A stretch of 10,169 nucleotides of DNA, from NCBI GenBank assembly GCA_026387555.1, contig JAPLLM010000074.1, forward strand, positions 1 to 10,169, read 5' to 3'. Made by a program: the position numbers and the translations under genes. This document shows positions 1 to 6,408 of the stretch, in pieces; positions within the stretch are counted from its first letter, which is position 1; each line of letters begins with the position of its first letter. This DNA comes from Candidatus Omnitrophota bacterium. GTDB lineage: Bacteria; Omnitrophota; Gorgyraeia; Gygaellales; Profunditerraquicolaceae. The notes below the pieces were generated by a model, which made no database searches, was not told the DNA's origin, and saw only the letters and a program-made list of their open reading frames with translations.

Positions 1-1134
1 CATCCCTTGCTGAATGTGAACGTCTTTATCAATGATCGCACGCTTAAGCTTAGCGTGCCTGCCCACATTTACGCCGTCCATTAAAATTGAATCGTAAACT
101 TGAGAAAAACTGTTGACCCTGACATTGGGCGAGAGTATCGAGCGCTGCACGCGGCCGCCGGAAATGATCGAACCGCTAGAAACTATGGAATCAAGCACAA
201 GGCCTACGCGCCCCGTAACCTCTTCACCTGAAAAGACCGTTTTCGCCGGAGGAAATTGCTCTTGCAGAGTCCTGATCGGCCAATTTTTATCGTAGAGGTT
301 AAAAACCGGATCGACCTGTATTAAATCCATATTCGCCTCGTAATAAGCGTCAATGGTCCCGATATCCCGCCAATATTTGGCTTCTTTCTTATTCTCGTCG
401 ATAAAATTATATACCGCGACCTTTAAACCCTTCTTAAGCATCTGCGGGATTATATCCTTTCCGAAGTCATGGGTAGAATTATGCCGGTGCGCATCATCAT
501 GCAGCTCCTGCTCCAGCGCCCCTAATTCAAAAACATAGATTCCCATCGAGGCATATACTTTATCCGGATGCGCGGGTATGGTCTTAGGGTTCTTCGGTTT
601 CTCCTGAAATCCTATGACCCGGCCGAGATTATCCACCTCCACTACTCCGAATTGCGAAGCCTTGTCTTTATCTACCTCGACTACACCCACGGTCAGATCC
701 GCGTCCTGATCGCGGTGGTAATCGATCATGGAATAATAATTCATCTTATACAAATGGTCTCCGGCTAAGATCAAGACCTCATCCGGCCGATCCATTTCCA
801 GGGTATAAAGATTTTGGTAAATTGCATCCGCAGTGCCCAGATACCAGGACTCTCCGATGCGCTGCTGGGCCGGTAAGAGCTCGATGAATTGCCCGAGTTC
901 CGACGGTAAAAAGTTCCAGCCTAGACGGATGTGGCGCTGTAATGACGCGGATTTATACTGGGTGAGCAAGTAAAGCTTACGCAGCCCGGAATTAATACAG
1001 TTCGAGAGAGTGAAATCGACGATGCGGTAAATCCCTCCGAAGGGAACCGCCGGCTTAGTCCTGTCTTTGGTCAAAGGATAGAGCCTTTCGCCTTTTCCTC
1101 CGGCCATAATAAATGTCAGTACCTTGCGCATCAT
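1..1134 (-). CDS. glgC: Glucose-1-phosphate adenylyltransferase (ADP-glucose pyrophosphorylase), C-terminus cut by window edge
   Basis: This cytosolic enzyme makes ADP-glucose and PPi from ATP and glucose-1-phosphate, the committed step of bacterial glycogen synthesis. I translated it from the minus strand up to the window edge, giving 377 residues counted from the ATG at 1131. It opens with the nucleotidyltransferase signature MAGGKGERL (residues 9-17), followed by KPAVPFGG, LPAQQRIGESWYLGTADA, AGDHLYK with catalytic Asp125, FQEKP with sugar-phosphate-binding Lys178, and YWRDIGTIDAY with Asp256. The left-handed beta-helix domain begins after about residue 290. E. coli GlgC has 431 residues, so roughly the last 30-50 are missing here. 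Ile34 stands where E. coli has the activator-binding Lys39, so fructose-1,6-bisphosphate activation of the E. coli kind is doubtful. Two consecutive ATGs (1134, 1131) are possible starts. The first overlaps the marC stop as ATGA, with a GGGGGT stretch upstream as a weak ribosome site. It is probably co-transcribed with marC. Confidence 0.96.
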   Translation of the reverse strand, partial: MMRKVLTFIMAGGKGERLYPLTKDRTKPAVPFGGIYRIVDFTLSNCINSGLRKLYLLTQYKSASLQRHIRLGWNFLPSELGQFIELLPAQQRIGESWYLGTADAIYQNLYTLEMDRPDEVLILAGDHLYKMNYYSMIDYHRDQDADLTVGVVEVDKDKASQFGVVEVDNLGRVIGFQEKPKNPKTIPAHPDKVYASMGIYVFELGALEQELHDDAHRHNSTHDFGKDIIPQMLKKGLKVAVYNFIDENKKEAKYWRDIGTIDAYYEANMDLIQVDPVFNLYDKNWPIRTLQEQFPPAKTVFSGEEVTGRVGLVLDSIVSSGSIISGGRVQRSILSPNVRVNSFSQVYDSILMDGVNVGRHAKLKRAIIDKDVHIQQGM

Positions 1135-1730
1135 CTTAAGAATACCCCCATAATGCCCCGCCTGACCATCATTACGGCGATTGCGGCTAACAGTATATAC
1201 ATGATCTTAGAGAAAGCGCGTGTTCCTCCCGCTCCGAAGATCTTCATAAGCACATCCGCCTTGACCAAGGTGATCCAGACGATAAGCATATTAAGTATCA
1301 GGGAGATAAACGTCATGACTAAACCGTAGGTATCGAGCATTATCAAAGTCGTAGTCAGGACTGCCGGCCCGGTGATCAGAGGCGTACCCAGAGGAAAAAC
1401 ACCCACATCCTTATCATGATTAGTTGTTAGCGAGAATTTTGAGGCACCGGGAAGGAGCAAGCGTACGGCGATGACAAATAAGAGCGCGCCGCCGGCGATT
1501 TGGAAATCAGGAATAGTGATACTTAAGACCCTTAAGACCCATTTACCGATGAGCATGAACAGGACAGCCATGGCGGTTGCGGTCGTCACTGACTCAACGA
1601 TTATCCTATGCTTATCCTTCTTGCTTAAACCTTCCGCAAGCGAGACAAAAACCGGGATATTGCCTATGGCATCCACCGCCACAAAAATAGGGATAAACGA
1701 CAATAGATAAGGCTGAAATAGGTTCATCAT
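1131..1730 (-). CDS. MarC-family integral membrane protein
   Basis: A 199-residue, very hydrophobic protein with about six predicted membrane helices and no signal peptide, the usual size for the MarC/UPF0056 family. Family-like stretches are VDAIGNIPVF (residues 19-28, where the usual form is D-P-I-G-N-x-P), DFQIAGGALLF (75-85) and PLGTPLITGP (113-122). MarC proteins are inner-membrane proteins of unknown function. The old link to multiple antibiotic resistance does not hold for the family, so no resistance role should be inferred. The start at 1730 is the first of two adjacent ATGs. Neither has a Shine-Dalgarno sequence, but a near-perfect -10 box lies 8 bases upstream. The stop overlaps the glgC start by 4 bases, so the two genes are probably translationally coupled. 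Nothing in the sequence explains the pairing with glgC. Confidence 0.88.
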   Translation of the reverse strand: MMNLFQPYLLSFIPIFVAVDAIGNIPVFVSLAEGLSKKDKHRIIVESVTTATAMAVLFMLIGKWVLRVLSITIPDFQIAGGALLFVIAVRLLLPGASKFSLTTNHDKDVGVFPLGTPLITGPAVLTTTLIMLDTYGLVMTFISLILNMLIVWITLVKADVLMKIFGAGGTRAFSKIMYILLAAIAVMMVRRGIMGVFLR

Positions 1731-1738
1731 GGTATTAA

Positions 1739-1767
1739 ATTATACTACTAACTCTTCACTGCTTCAA
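1739..1767 (-). promoter_or_regulatory. Candidate sigma70 promoter for marC-glgC
   Basis: On the minus strand, TTGAAG (1767-1762) and a perfect TATAAT (1744-1739) are separated by exactly 17 bases, the optimal spacing. The -35 matches the consensus at 4 of 6 positions and the -10 at 6 of 6. Only 8 bases lie between the -10 and the first marC ATG (1730), so the expected transcription start falls on or beside the ATG and the mRNA would be leaderless. The promoter lies over the last codons and stop of the MFS gene and would let marC-glgC be expressed apart from the upstream operon. The call is from sequence only. Confidence 0.55.
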
Positions 1768-2950
1768 GTGGTATCTTCAAGGGTTTATCATCGATTCTTC
1801 TAATGAGGGGCAGGCAAAGGAAACTCGTTAATGCGGATATGATTATCAACCAACTAAGGCCTACTTTAGGCAGGAGTATTGCTCCGGTCAGGTTGCTGAC
1901 AACAAGTGCCAGATTGCTGAAACTGCAAAGAAGCGCAAAAGACGTGGCTTCCAGCCCCTTTACGGAATTACGGGCCATAAAATCCATTGTCATCAAAAAT
2001 ATGAACATCCCTGCCAAGCTGTAGATTATTTCGTAGATGACAGCGCTTACCGGGGTGTAATACAAATAACTCAAAGAGATGACCGCCCCCGCGAAGACCG
2101 ACCAGAAAAGCCACATCTTGATATTGATCTTTCTGGAAAATCTGTAATAAAGCAGCGAGCCGATGATCCCGAATATTGTGCTTATCGTAGCCAACCATCC
2201 GATCAATATCTTGCTCCAACCAAACACGTCTCTCTGAATAAAGAACAGCGGTGTGCCGATGGAAGGCGAAAATCTATACAGGAATATGAATAGGCCCACA
2301 ATAAGCAGGTATTTGTGGGAAAATAGTCTTTTCATATCAGAGACAAGGTTTGCCGAGGATTCCTTCTGCTCCCCTTTATCCTGTTGATAAAAGAAAGTGA
2401 TCAGTCCTACGAGCAGATAGACAGGCACTAACATAAGAAAAGCCGCCTGATATCCCCATTTATCGGCAACGTATCCGCCGCCGATCCCGGTTATAAGGCC
2501 GGCAATAGAAATGGATATCCATTGGATACTTTGGATCTTCCCGGTCGCCCCTGCCTTCTTTCCTTCCACGCACATGATCCCGTCTGCTGCCACATCGCGA
2601 AAAGCAGCGTTGGTGGAATTAAAGATCAATAGACTGACCAGGAATATTATGGGAAGCCAGACCAAACCTAAAAATATGACCAGAATGATATCCAGCCCCA
2701 AAGAAATATAGATCCAGGCCTTTTTATTGAAGAAATTATCGATAATGTAGCCGATCACCGGCTTGACCAGCCAGGCAAAAGTCGTGATGCTTCCTATATA
2801 CATTATCTTTTCAGGGGAGTACTTGAGTGTTTCTTTGAGGTAGTAGAATAGACCTTGGGACGGGAGGCCTTCGATGCCTTGAGTAAAATAGACCGCGCTA
2901 CTTAAGGCATAGACCCAGAAAAGCTTATTGCTGTGCCGCAACCGGGGCAT
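1748..2950 (-). CDS. Major facilitator superfamily transporter, BT1/AmpG-like
   Basis: A 400-residue inner-membrane transporter with about 12 hydrophobic helices in two halves, split by a hydrophilic loop at about residues 189-212. The first half carries GLPSQGLFYYLKE (28-40), KPVIGYIID (63-71) and FRDVAADGIM (117-126). These resemble the BT1 folate/pteridine transporter family and its AmpG (muropeptide permease) relatives: an aromatic stretch after helix 1, a K-P-x-x-G-x-x-x-D loop, and a D-V-x-x-D-x helix 4. The substrate cannot be told from sequence; folate/pterin, sugar or muropeptide are all open. The ATG at 2950 gives a 26-base overlap with the end of secG and has only a weak ribosome site, so translation may be coupled to secG. 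No other Met occurs before residue 50, and helix 1 starts near residue 10, so this start is the best available. Confidence 0.82.
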   Translation of the reverse strand: MPRLRHSNKLFWVYALSSAVYFTQGIEGLPSQGLFYYLKETLKYSPEKIMYIGSITTFAWLVKPVIGYIIDNFFNKKAWIYISLGLDIILVIFLGLVWLPIIFLVSLLIFNSTNAAFRDVAADGIMCVEGKKAGATGKIQSIQWISISIAGLITGIGGGYVADKWGYQAAFLMLVPVYLLVGLITFFYQQDKGEQKESSANLVSDMKRLFSHKYLLIVGLFIFLYRFSPSIGTPLFFIQRDVFGWSKILIGWLATISTIFGIIGSLLYYRFSRKINIKMWLFWSVFAGAVISLSYLYYTPVSAVIYEIIYSLAGMFIFLMTMDFMARNSVKGLEATSFALLCSFSNLALVVSNLTGAILLPKVGLSWLIIISALTSFLCLPLIRRIDDKPLKIPLEAVKS

Positions 2951-3275
2951 TATTTTCTGGCTGTGTTTGAGGCGTTACTGGTTCCGGGGCTTTTGCTGCG
3001 CTAGGCTCTGGAGCAGGAGCAGCTACTTTTACATTAGCCATCAGTGATTTACTCTGCCGCACTGACATTATGGCTAGGCTTAGACAGCTTATAAAGAACA
3101 CGACGGACAATATTGTCGTAATACGAGTCAGGAAGGCATTGGTCTTAGTGCCGAACATAGACTCGACACCCTGAAAACTTTCGACTAAACCGCTCCCTCT
3201 TCCCCGCTGGATCAGGACTAACGTTATTAACACAACACAGGCAAAAACATGGATTACGATGATTAGGGTCGTCAT
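2925..3275 (-). CDS. secG: Preprotein translocase subunit SecG
   Basis: A small membrane subunit of the SecYEG channel that helps SecA-driven export of unfolded proteins. The 116 residues show the expected plan: membrane helix 1 (about 3-22), the SecG signature LIQRGRGSGL (21-30), a cytoplasmic linker with MFGTKTNAFLTRIT (40-53), and membrane helix 2 (53-71). A 45-residue hydrophilic tail rich in Ala, Pro and Gln follows; such low-complexity tails are common in SecG. The start is fixed by an ATGA overlap with the tpiA stop (3275-3272), so translation is probably coupled to tpiA. The secG-after-tpiA order is widespread in bacteria and supports the call. The 3' end overlaps the MFS gene by 26 bases. 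Confidence 0.95.
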   Translation of the reverse strand: MTTLIIVIHVFACVVLITLVLIQRGRGSGLVESFQGVESMFGTKTNAFLTRITTILSVVFFISCLSLAIMSVRQSKSLMANVKVAAPAPEPSAAKAPEPVTPQTQPENNAPVAAQQ

Positions 3276-4039
3276 TTTTTAACCGTGCTCGCTTTCTTTA
3301 CGATTTCGGAGAATGACGCTACCTGAAGGCTGGCGCCCCCTACTAACGCGCCGTCCACATCCGGCTGCTTCATCAGCTCCGTAATATTCTCCGGCTTGAC
3401 ACTTCCGCCGTACTGCAACCTTATGGCGTCTGCCGTATCCTTATTATACAGCTTGGCCAGTTGATCGCGGATATATTTATGCGCCTCTTGCGCCTGAATA
3501 GGTGAAGCGGTTTTACCGGTCCCGATAGCCCAGACAGGCTCATAGGCGATGACTATCTTTAAAGCTTCCTCTTCGCTTAATCCGGTTAAGCCGTTCTTTA
3601 TATGGTCATCTAAAACTTTAAAGGTATTTCCCGCTTCCCGCTCGGCTAACATCTCGCCACAGCAGACGATCGGAGTAAGCCCGATTTTCAGCGCAGCCTT
3701 TATCTTTTTATTGACGGTTTCGTTGGTCTCTGCGAAAAACTGCCTACGCTCGGAGTGGCCGATGATCACATATGAACATCCGGCATCTAAAAGCATCTTC
3801 CCGGAGACCTCTCCGGTAAAAGCGCCTTCATCCTGCCAGTAAAGATCCTGGGCCCCTAACTTAATATCCGTATCCTGAATTATCTCGGCAACTTCGCTTA
3901 AAGCGGTATAAACCGGACAGAGTACTACATCTACATTTACGCAATCAAGCAGCTCGCGCTTTATCCCGTTAGCCAGATCAATGGCTTCAGGTATGGTCTT
4001 AAACAGCTTCCAGTTTCCGGCAATGATAGTTTTTCTCAT
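3272..4039 (-). CDS. tpiA: Triosephosphate isomerase
   Basis: Interconverts dihydroxyacetone phosphate and glyceraldehyde-3-phosphate in cytosolic glycolysis. The 255 residues are the standard length and all key parts are intact: AGNWK with Asn9 and Lys11, IIGHSERR with catalytic His95, AYEPVWAIGTGK with catalytic base Glu167 and the flexible lid, and the phosphate-binding LQYGGSV (208-214) and GALVGGAS (230-237). The start at 4039 has AAGGTG four bases upstream as a ribosome site. The gene follows pgk after a 92-base gap filled mostly by an inverted repeat, and its stop is fused to the secG start (ATGA). It belongs to the gap-pgk-tpiA-secG run. Confidence 0.98.
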   Translation of the reverse strand: MRKTIIAGNWKLFKTIPEAIDLANGIKRELLDCVNVDVVLCPVYTALSEVAEIIQDTDIKLGAQDLYWQDEGAFTGEVSGKMLLDAGCSYVIIGHSERRQFFAETNETVNKKIKAALKIGLTPIVCCGEMLAEREAGNTFKVLDDHIKNGLTGLSEEEALKIVIAYEPVWAIGTGKTASPIQAQEAHKYIRDQLAKLYNKDTADAIRLQYGGSVKPENITELMKQPDVDGALVGGASLQVASFSEIVKKASTVKK

Positions 4040-4068
4040 CGAGCACCTTATATCTTTCGTTTAGCGAG

Positions 4069-4128
4069 ATTCCGGCGAGTGCACTAAAATTATCATAGAG
4101 AATTTTAGTGCTTTTTACGAGCCGGAAT
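4069..4128. other. Nested inverted repeat (stem-loop) between pgk and tpiA
   Basis: Two perfect stems are nested in 60 bases. The outer pair is ATTCCGGC (4069-4076) with GCCGGAAT (4121-4128), 8 bp. The inner pair is GCACTAAAATT (4081-4091) with AATTTTAGTGC (4101-4111), 11 bp, around a 9-base loop. In the pgk-tpiA mRNA (minus strand) the structure begins 3 bases after the pgk stop and no U-run follows it, so it does not look like a terminator for the operon. On the plus strand the inner stem is followed directly by TTTTT, the layout of an intrinsic terminator facing the other way. Possible roles are an mRNA-stabilising or processing hairpin that separates pgk from tpiA expression, a block on antisense transcription, or a palindromic repeat element. 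The stems are certain; the role is inference. Confidence 0.75.
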
Positions 4129-4131
4129 AAT

Positions 4132-5313
4132 CTACTTCTCTGTTAAAGCGGCTACTCCCGGCAATACTTTTCCCTCTAAATACTCCAGGCTTGCTCCGCC
4201 TCCGGTTGCAATATGGGTCATTTTATCTTCCAGTTTGAACTTAGCAACTGCTGCTGCGGTATCCCCGCCTCCGATAATAGTAGTAGCTTTCAATCCCGAA
4301 ATAAACTTGGCGATTGCAAGCGACCCCTTACTGAAGGCATCCATTTCAAATATACCGACAGGCCCGTTCCAGACAATGGTCTTAGCGCTTTTTAGTTTAT
4401 CTTCAAACAACTCTATCGTCTTCGGCCCGATATCCACCGCGATCTTTCCGTCAGGAATATTCTCACCGGCTATTTCGGATTTGGCATTAGCGTCAATTGT
4501 ATCGACGACTACGTGGTCAACGGGTAAAATGATCTCTTTCTTTAAGGCCTTGGCCTTGCCCAATATTGACTTAGCCAGATCCAACTTATCTTTTTCTAAC
4601 TTGGAATTACCGATTGATTTCCCCTGGGCCTTTAGAAAAGTATAGGCCATTCCTCCGCCGACAATAATCGCATCGCACTTAGGTAAAAGATTTTCTATAA
4701 CCCCTATCTTATCCGACACCTTTGAGCCGCCCAGAATGACCATAAAAGGTTTTTCCGGGTTAGTCACCGCTCCGCCCAGGTATTTAATTTCTTTTTCCAA
4801 AAGAAACCCTGCGCTAGATTTCAGGAAATGTGTAACTCCTTCGGTGGAGGCGTGCGCGCGGTGAGCTGTCCCAAAAGCGTCATTGACATAAACGTCCGCT
4901 AAAGACGCCAACTGCTTGGCAAAACCGGCATCATTCAGCTCTTCCTCGGCATGAAATCTTAAATTCTCTAAGAGGACTACTCTCTCCTTGGCTGCATCCG
5001 CCTCCTGTTTAATGTTGTCGCCGACGCAATCATTTAAAAACTTTACCGGAACTCCCAAGAGCTCCTGCAGGCGCAGAGCCACGGGTTTCAAGCTGTATTT
5101 ATCCACCCGCTTTCCGTCAGGCCTGCCTAAATGGCTCATAACGATCAGTTTCTTAGCGCCGCTATCCAAGATGTATTTCAAGGTAGGTACGGTCGCCCTT
5201 ATGCGCGTATCATCGGTAATATTCAGGTCCTTATCCTGGGGTACGTTAAAATCCGCGCGCACCAGGACAGTTTTATTTTTTAAATCGATGTCTTTTATGG
5301 TAAGCTTTGCCAT
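4132..5313 (-). CDS. pgk: Phosphoglycerate kinase
   Basis: Transfers phosphate between 1,3-bisphosphoglycerate and ADP, giving 3-phosphoglycerate and ATP in glycolysis. The 393 residues match the bacterial family length. The N-terminal substrate domain shows VLVRADFNVP (16-25, with Asp21 and Asn23), DDTRIRA (34-40), SHLGRP (60-65), ENLRFH (116-121) and HRAHAST (151-157). The C-terminal nucleotide domain shows LGGSKVSDK (194-202), VGGGMAYTF (218-226), WNGPVGIFE (315-323), GGGDT (348-352) and GGGASLE (371-377). No key residue is missing. The start lies 3 bases after the gap stop. The AAAGGG ribosome site, 9 bases before the ATG, falls in the last codons of gap, so expression is coupled to it. 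Confidence 0.99.
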   Translation of the reverse strand: MAKLTIKDIDLKNKTVLVRADFNVPQDKDLNITDDTRIRATVPTLKYILDSGAKKLIVMSHLGRPDGKRVDKYSLKPVALRLQELLGVPVKFLNDCVGDNIKQEADAAKERVVLLENLRFHAEEELNDAGFAKQLASLADVYVNDAFGTAHRAHASTEGVTHFLKSSAGFLLEKEIKYLGGAVTNPEKPFMVILGGSKVSDKIGVIENLLPKCDAIIVGGGMAYTFLKAQGKSIGNSKLEKDKLDLAKSILGKAKALKKEIILPVDHVVVDTIDANAKSEIAGENIPDGKIAVDIGPKTIELFEDKLKSAKTIVWNGPVGIFEMDAFSKGSLAIAKFISGLKATTIIGGGDTAAAVAKFKLEDKMTHIATGGGASLEYLEGKVLPGVAALTEK

Positions 5314-5316
5314 TTA

Positions 5317-6369
5317 TTATAACCCTTTTTTCACCATGAATTCGCAGAGGTCCACTACCCTGTTAGAATAACCCCATTCATTATCATACCAGGCAAACAC
5401 TTTGAGGAAATCATCCTGGATAACTTTAGTGCAGCCCGCGTCCACGATAGAACTTAATGGGCAGTGGTTAAAATCCACCGAGACAACAGGGTCTTCGGTA
5501 TAACCTAAAATACCCTTTAGCTTACCCTCGGCTGCCTCTTTTAACGCCGCGTTAATATCTGCAGCAGTGACCTTTTTAGCCATGAGGCAAGTTAAATCCA
5601 CCGCGGAAACATTAGGCGCGGGGACACGTATGGCGAATCCGTCGAGCTTTCCCTTTAATTCGGGGATGACCAGAGATATCGCCTTCGCAGCACCCGTTGA
5701 CGTAGGGATCATAGACAAAGCAGCGGCGCGGGCGCGGCGCGGGTCAGAATGTGCCATATCCTGTATCCTTTGATCATTAGTATAGGCATGGACCGTGGTC
5801 ATCAAACCTTTAACAATGCCCCACTTATCATTAAGAATTTTCGCTACCGGCGCGAGGCAATTAGTGGTACAAGATGCGTTAGAAACGACATTGTGTAATT
5901 TAGGGTCATATTTGTCATCGTTGACGCCCATAACTATAGTGATATCTTCACCATCGGCAGGAGCCGAAATTATGACCTTCTTTGCCCCGCCCTTGGTAAT
6001 ATGGTTCTCGGCGCCCTTTACTTCTTTTCCTTTCTTATTTACGCCGTCTTTCTTGACCGTGAACAAGCCGGTGGACTCCACAACGATCTGCACTCCGAGA
6101 TCCTTCCAGGGCAGCTCCGAGGGATCCCTCTTGCTTAAGACTTTGATAATTTTACCGTTAACCGATATTGCGTCATCTCCCGCTACCTTTACTTCTCCGG
6201 GAAACCTGCCGTGCACGGAATCATATTTGAATAATAACGCGTTAGACTTAGCGTCCGTCAAATCATTGACCGCGACCAGCTCCAGGTCTTTAGAATTTTT
6301 TTCTAAAATAGCGCGCGCAACCAGCCTGCCTATCCTGCCAAAACCATTAATACCGACTTTCACTGCCAT
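5317..6369 (-). CDS. gap: Glyceraldehyde-3-phosphate dehydrogenase, type I
   Basis: Oxidises and phosphorylates glyceraldehyde-3-phosphate to 1,3-bisphosphoglycerate. The N-terminal Rossmann signature is GINGFGRIGR (6-15). The active site is SNASCTTNCLAP (163-174) with nucleophile Cys167 and partner His194. The phosphate-binding PTSTGAA (222-228) and the C-terminal WYDNEWGYSNR (327-337) are intact. At 350 residues it is longer than the usual 330-340, because about 11 extra Lys/Gly-rich residues sit between GLF (101-103) and HITKGG (123-128). Asp36-Leu37 after Asn35 fits NAD use, but Met205-Ala206 replace the Leu-Pro pair usual in NAD-specific bacterial enzymes, so cofactor preference is open. 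The start is secured by a strong AAGGAGG seven bases upstream. It lies 39 bases after galT and 3 bases before pgk. Confidence 0.98.
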   Translation of the reverse strand: MAVKVGINGFGRIGRLVARAILEKNSKDLELVAVNDLTDAKSNALLFKYDSVHGRFPGEVKVAGDDAISVNGKIIKVLSKRDPSELPWKDLGVQIVVESTGLFTVKKDGVNKKGKEVKGAENHITKGGAKKVIISAPADGEDITIVMGVNDDKYDPKLHNVVSNASCTTNCLAPVAKILNDKWGIVKGLMTTVHAYTNDQRIQDMAHSDPRRARAAALSMIPTSTGAAKAISLVIPELKGKLDGFAIRVPAPNVSAVDLTCLMAKKVTAADINAALKEAAEGKLKGILGYTEDPVVSVDFNHCPLSSIVDAGCTKVIQDDFLKVFAWYDNEWGYSNRVVDLCEFMVKKGL

Positions 6370-6376
6370 TTTACTG

Positions 6377-6383
6377 CCTCCTT
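6377..6383 (-). promoter_or_regulatory. Strong Shine-Dalgarno of gap
   Basis: AAGGAGG on the minus strand, with 7 bases before the gap ATG, is the best ribosome site in the window and fits a highly expressed glycolytic enzyme. It also shows that this organism uses classical Shine-Dalgarno initiation, which makes its absence before marC and before the upstream galT-like gene informative. Confidence 0.85.
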
Positions 6384-6408
6384 TTAAGTTATAAGTTTAA
6401 CGTAGTTT

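Noticed and set aside
1131..1730. marC as a multiple-antibiotic-resistance gene
   Set aside because: The name is historical; the family has no demonstrated resistance role, so only family membership is called.
1968..2219. 83-codon minus-strand frame within the MFS transporter
   Set aside because: Out of frame inside a clear transporter gene with no family resemblance; a shadow frame.
4081..4116. Intrinsic terminator of the pgk or tpiA transcript
   Set aside because: The T-run follows the stem only on the plus strand. In the operon direction the stem is preceded by A's and followed by ACTCG, so it should not terminate pgk transcription.
5795..6394. 199-codon open frame on the plus strand opposite gap
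   Set aside because: It is the reverse complement of a highly conserved gene, has no recognisable domain or ribosome site, and its length follows from the codon bias of gap.
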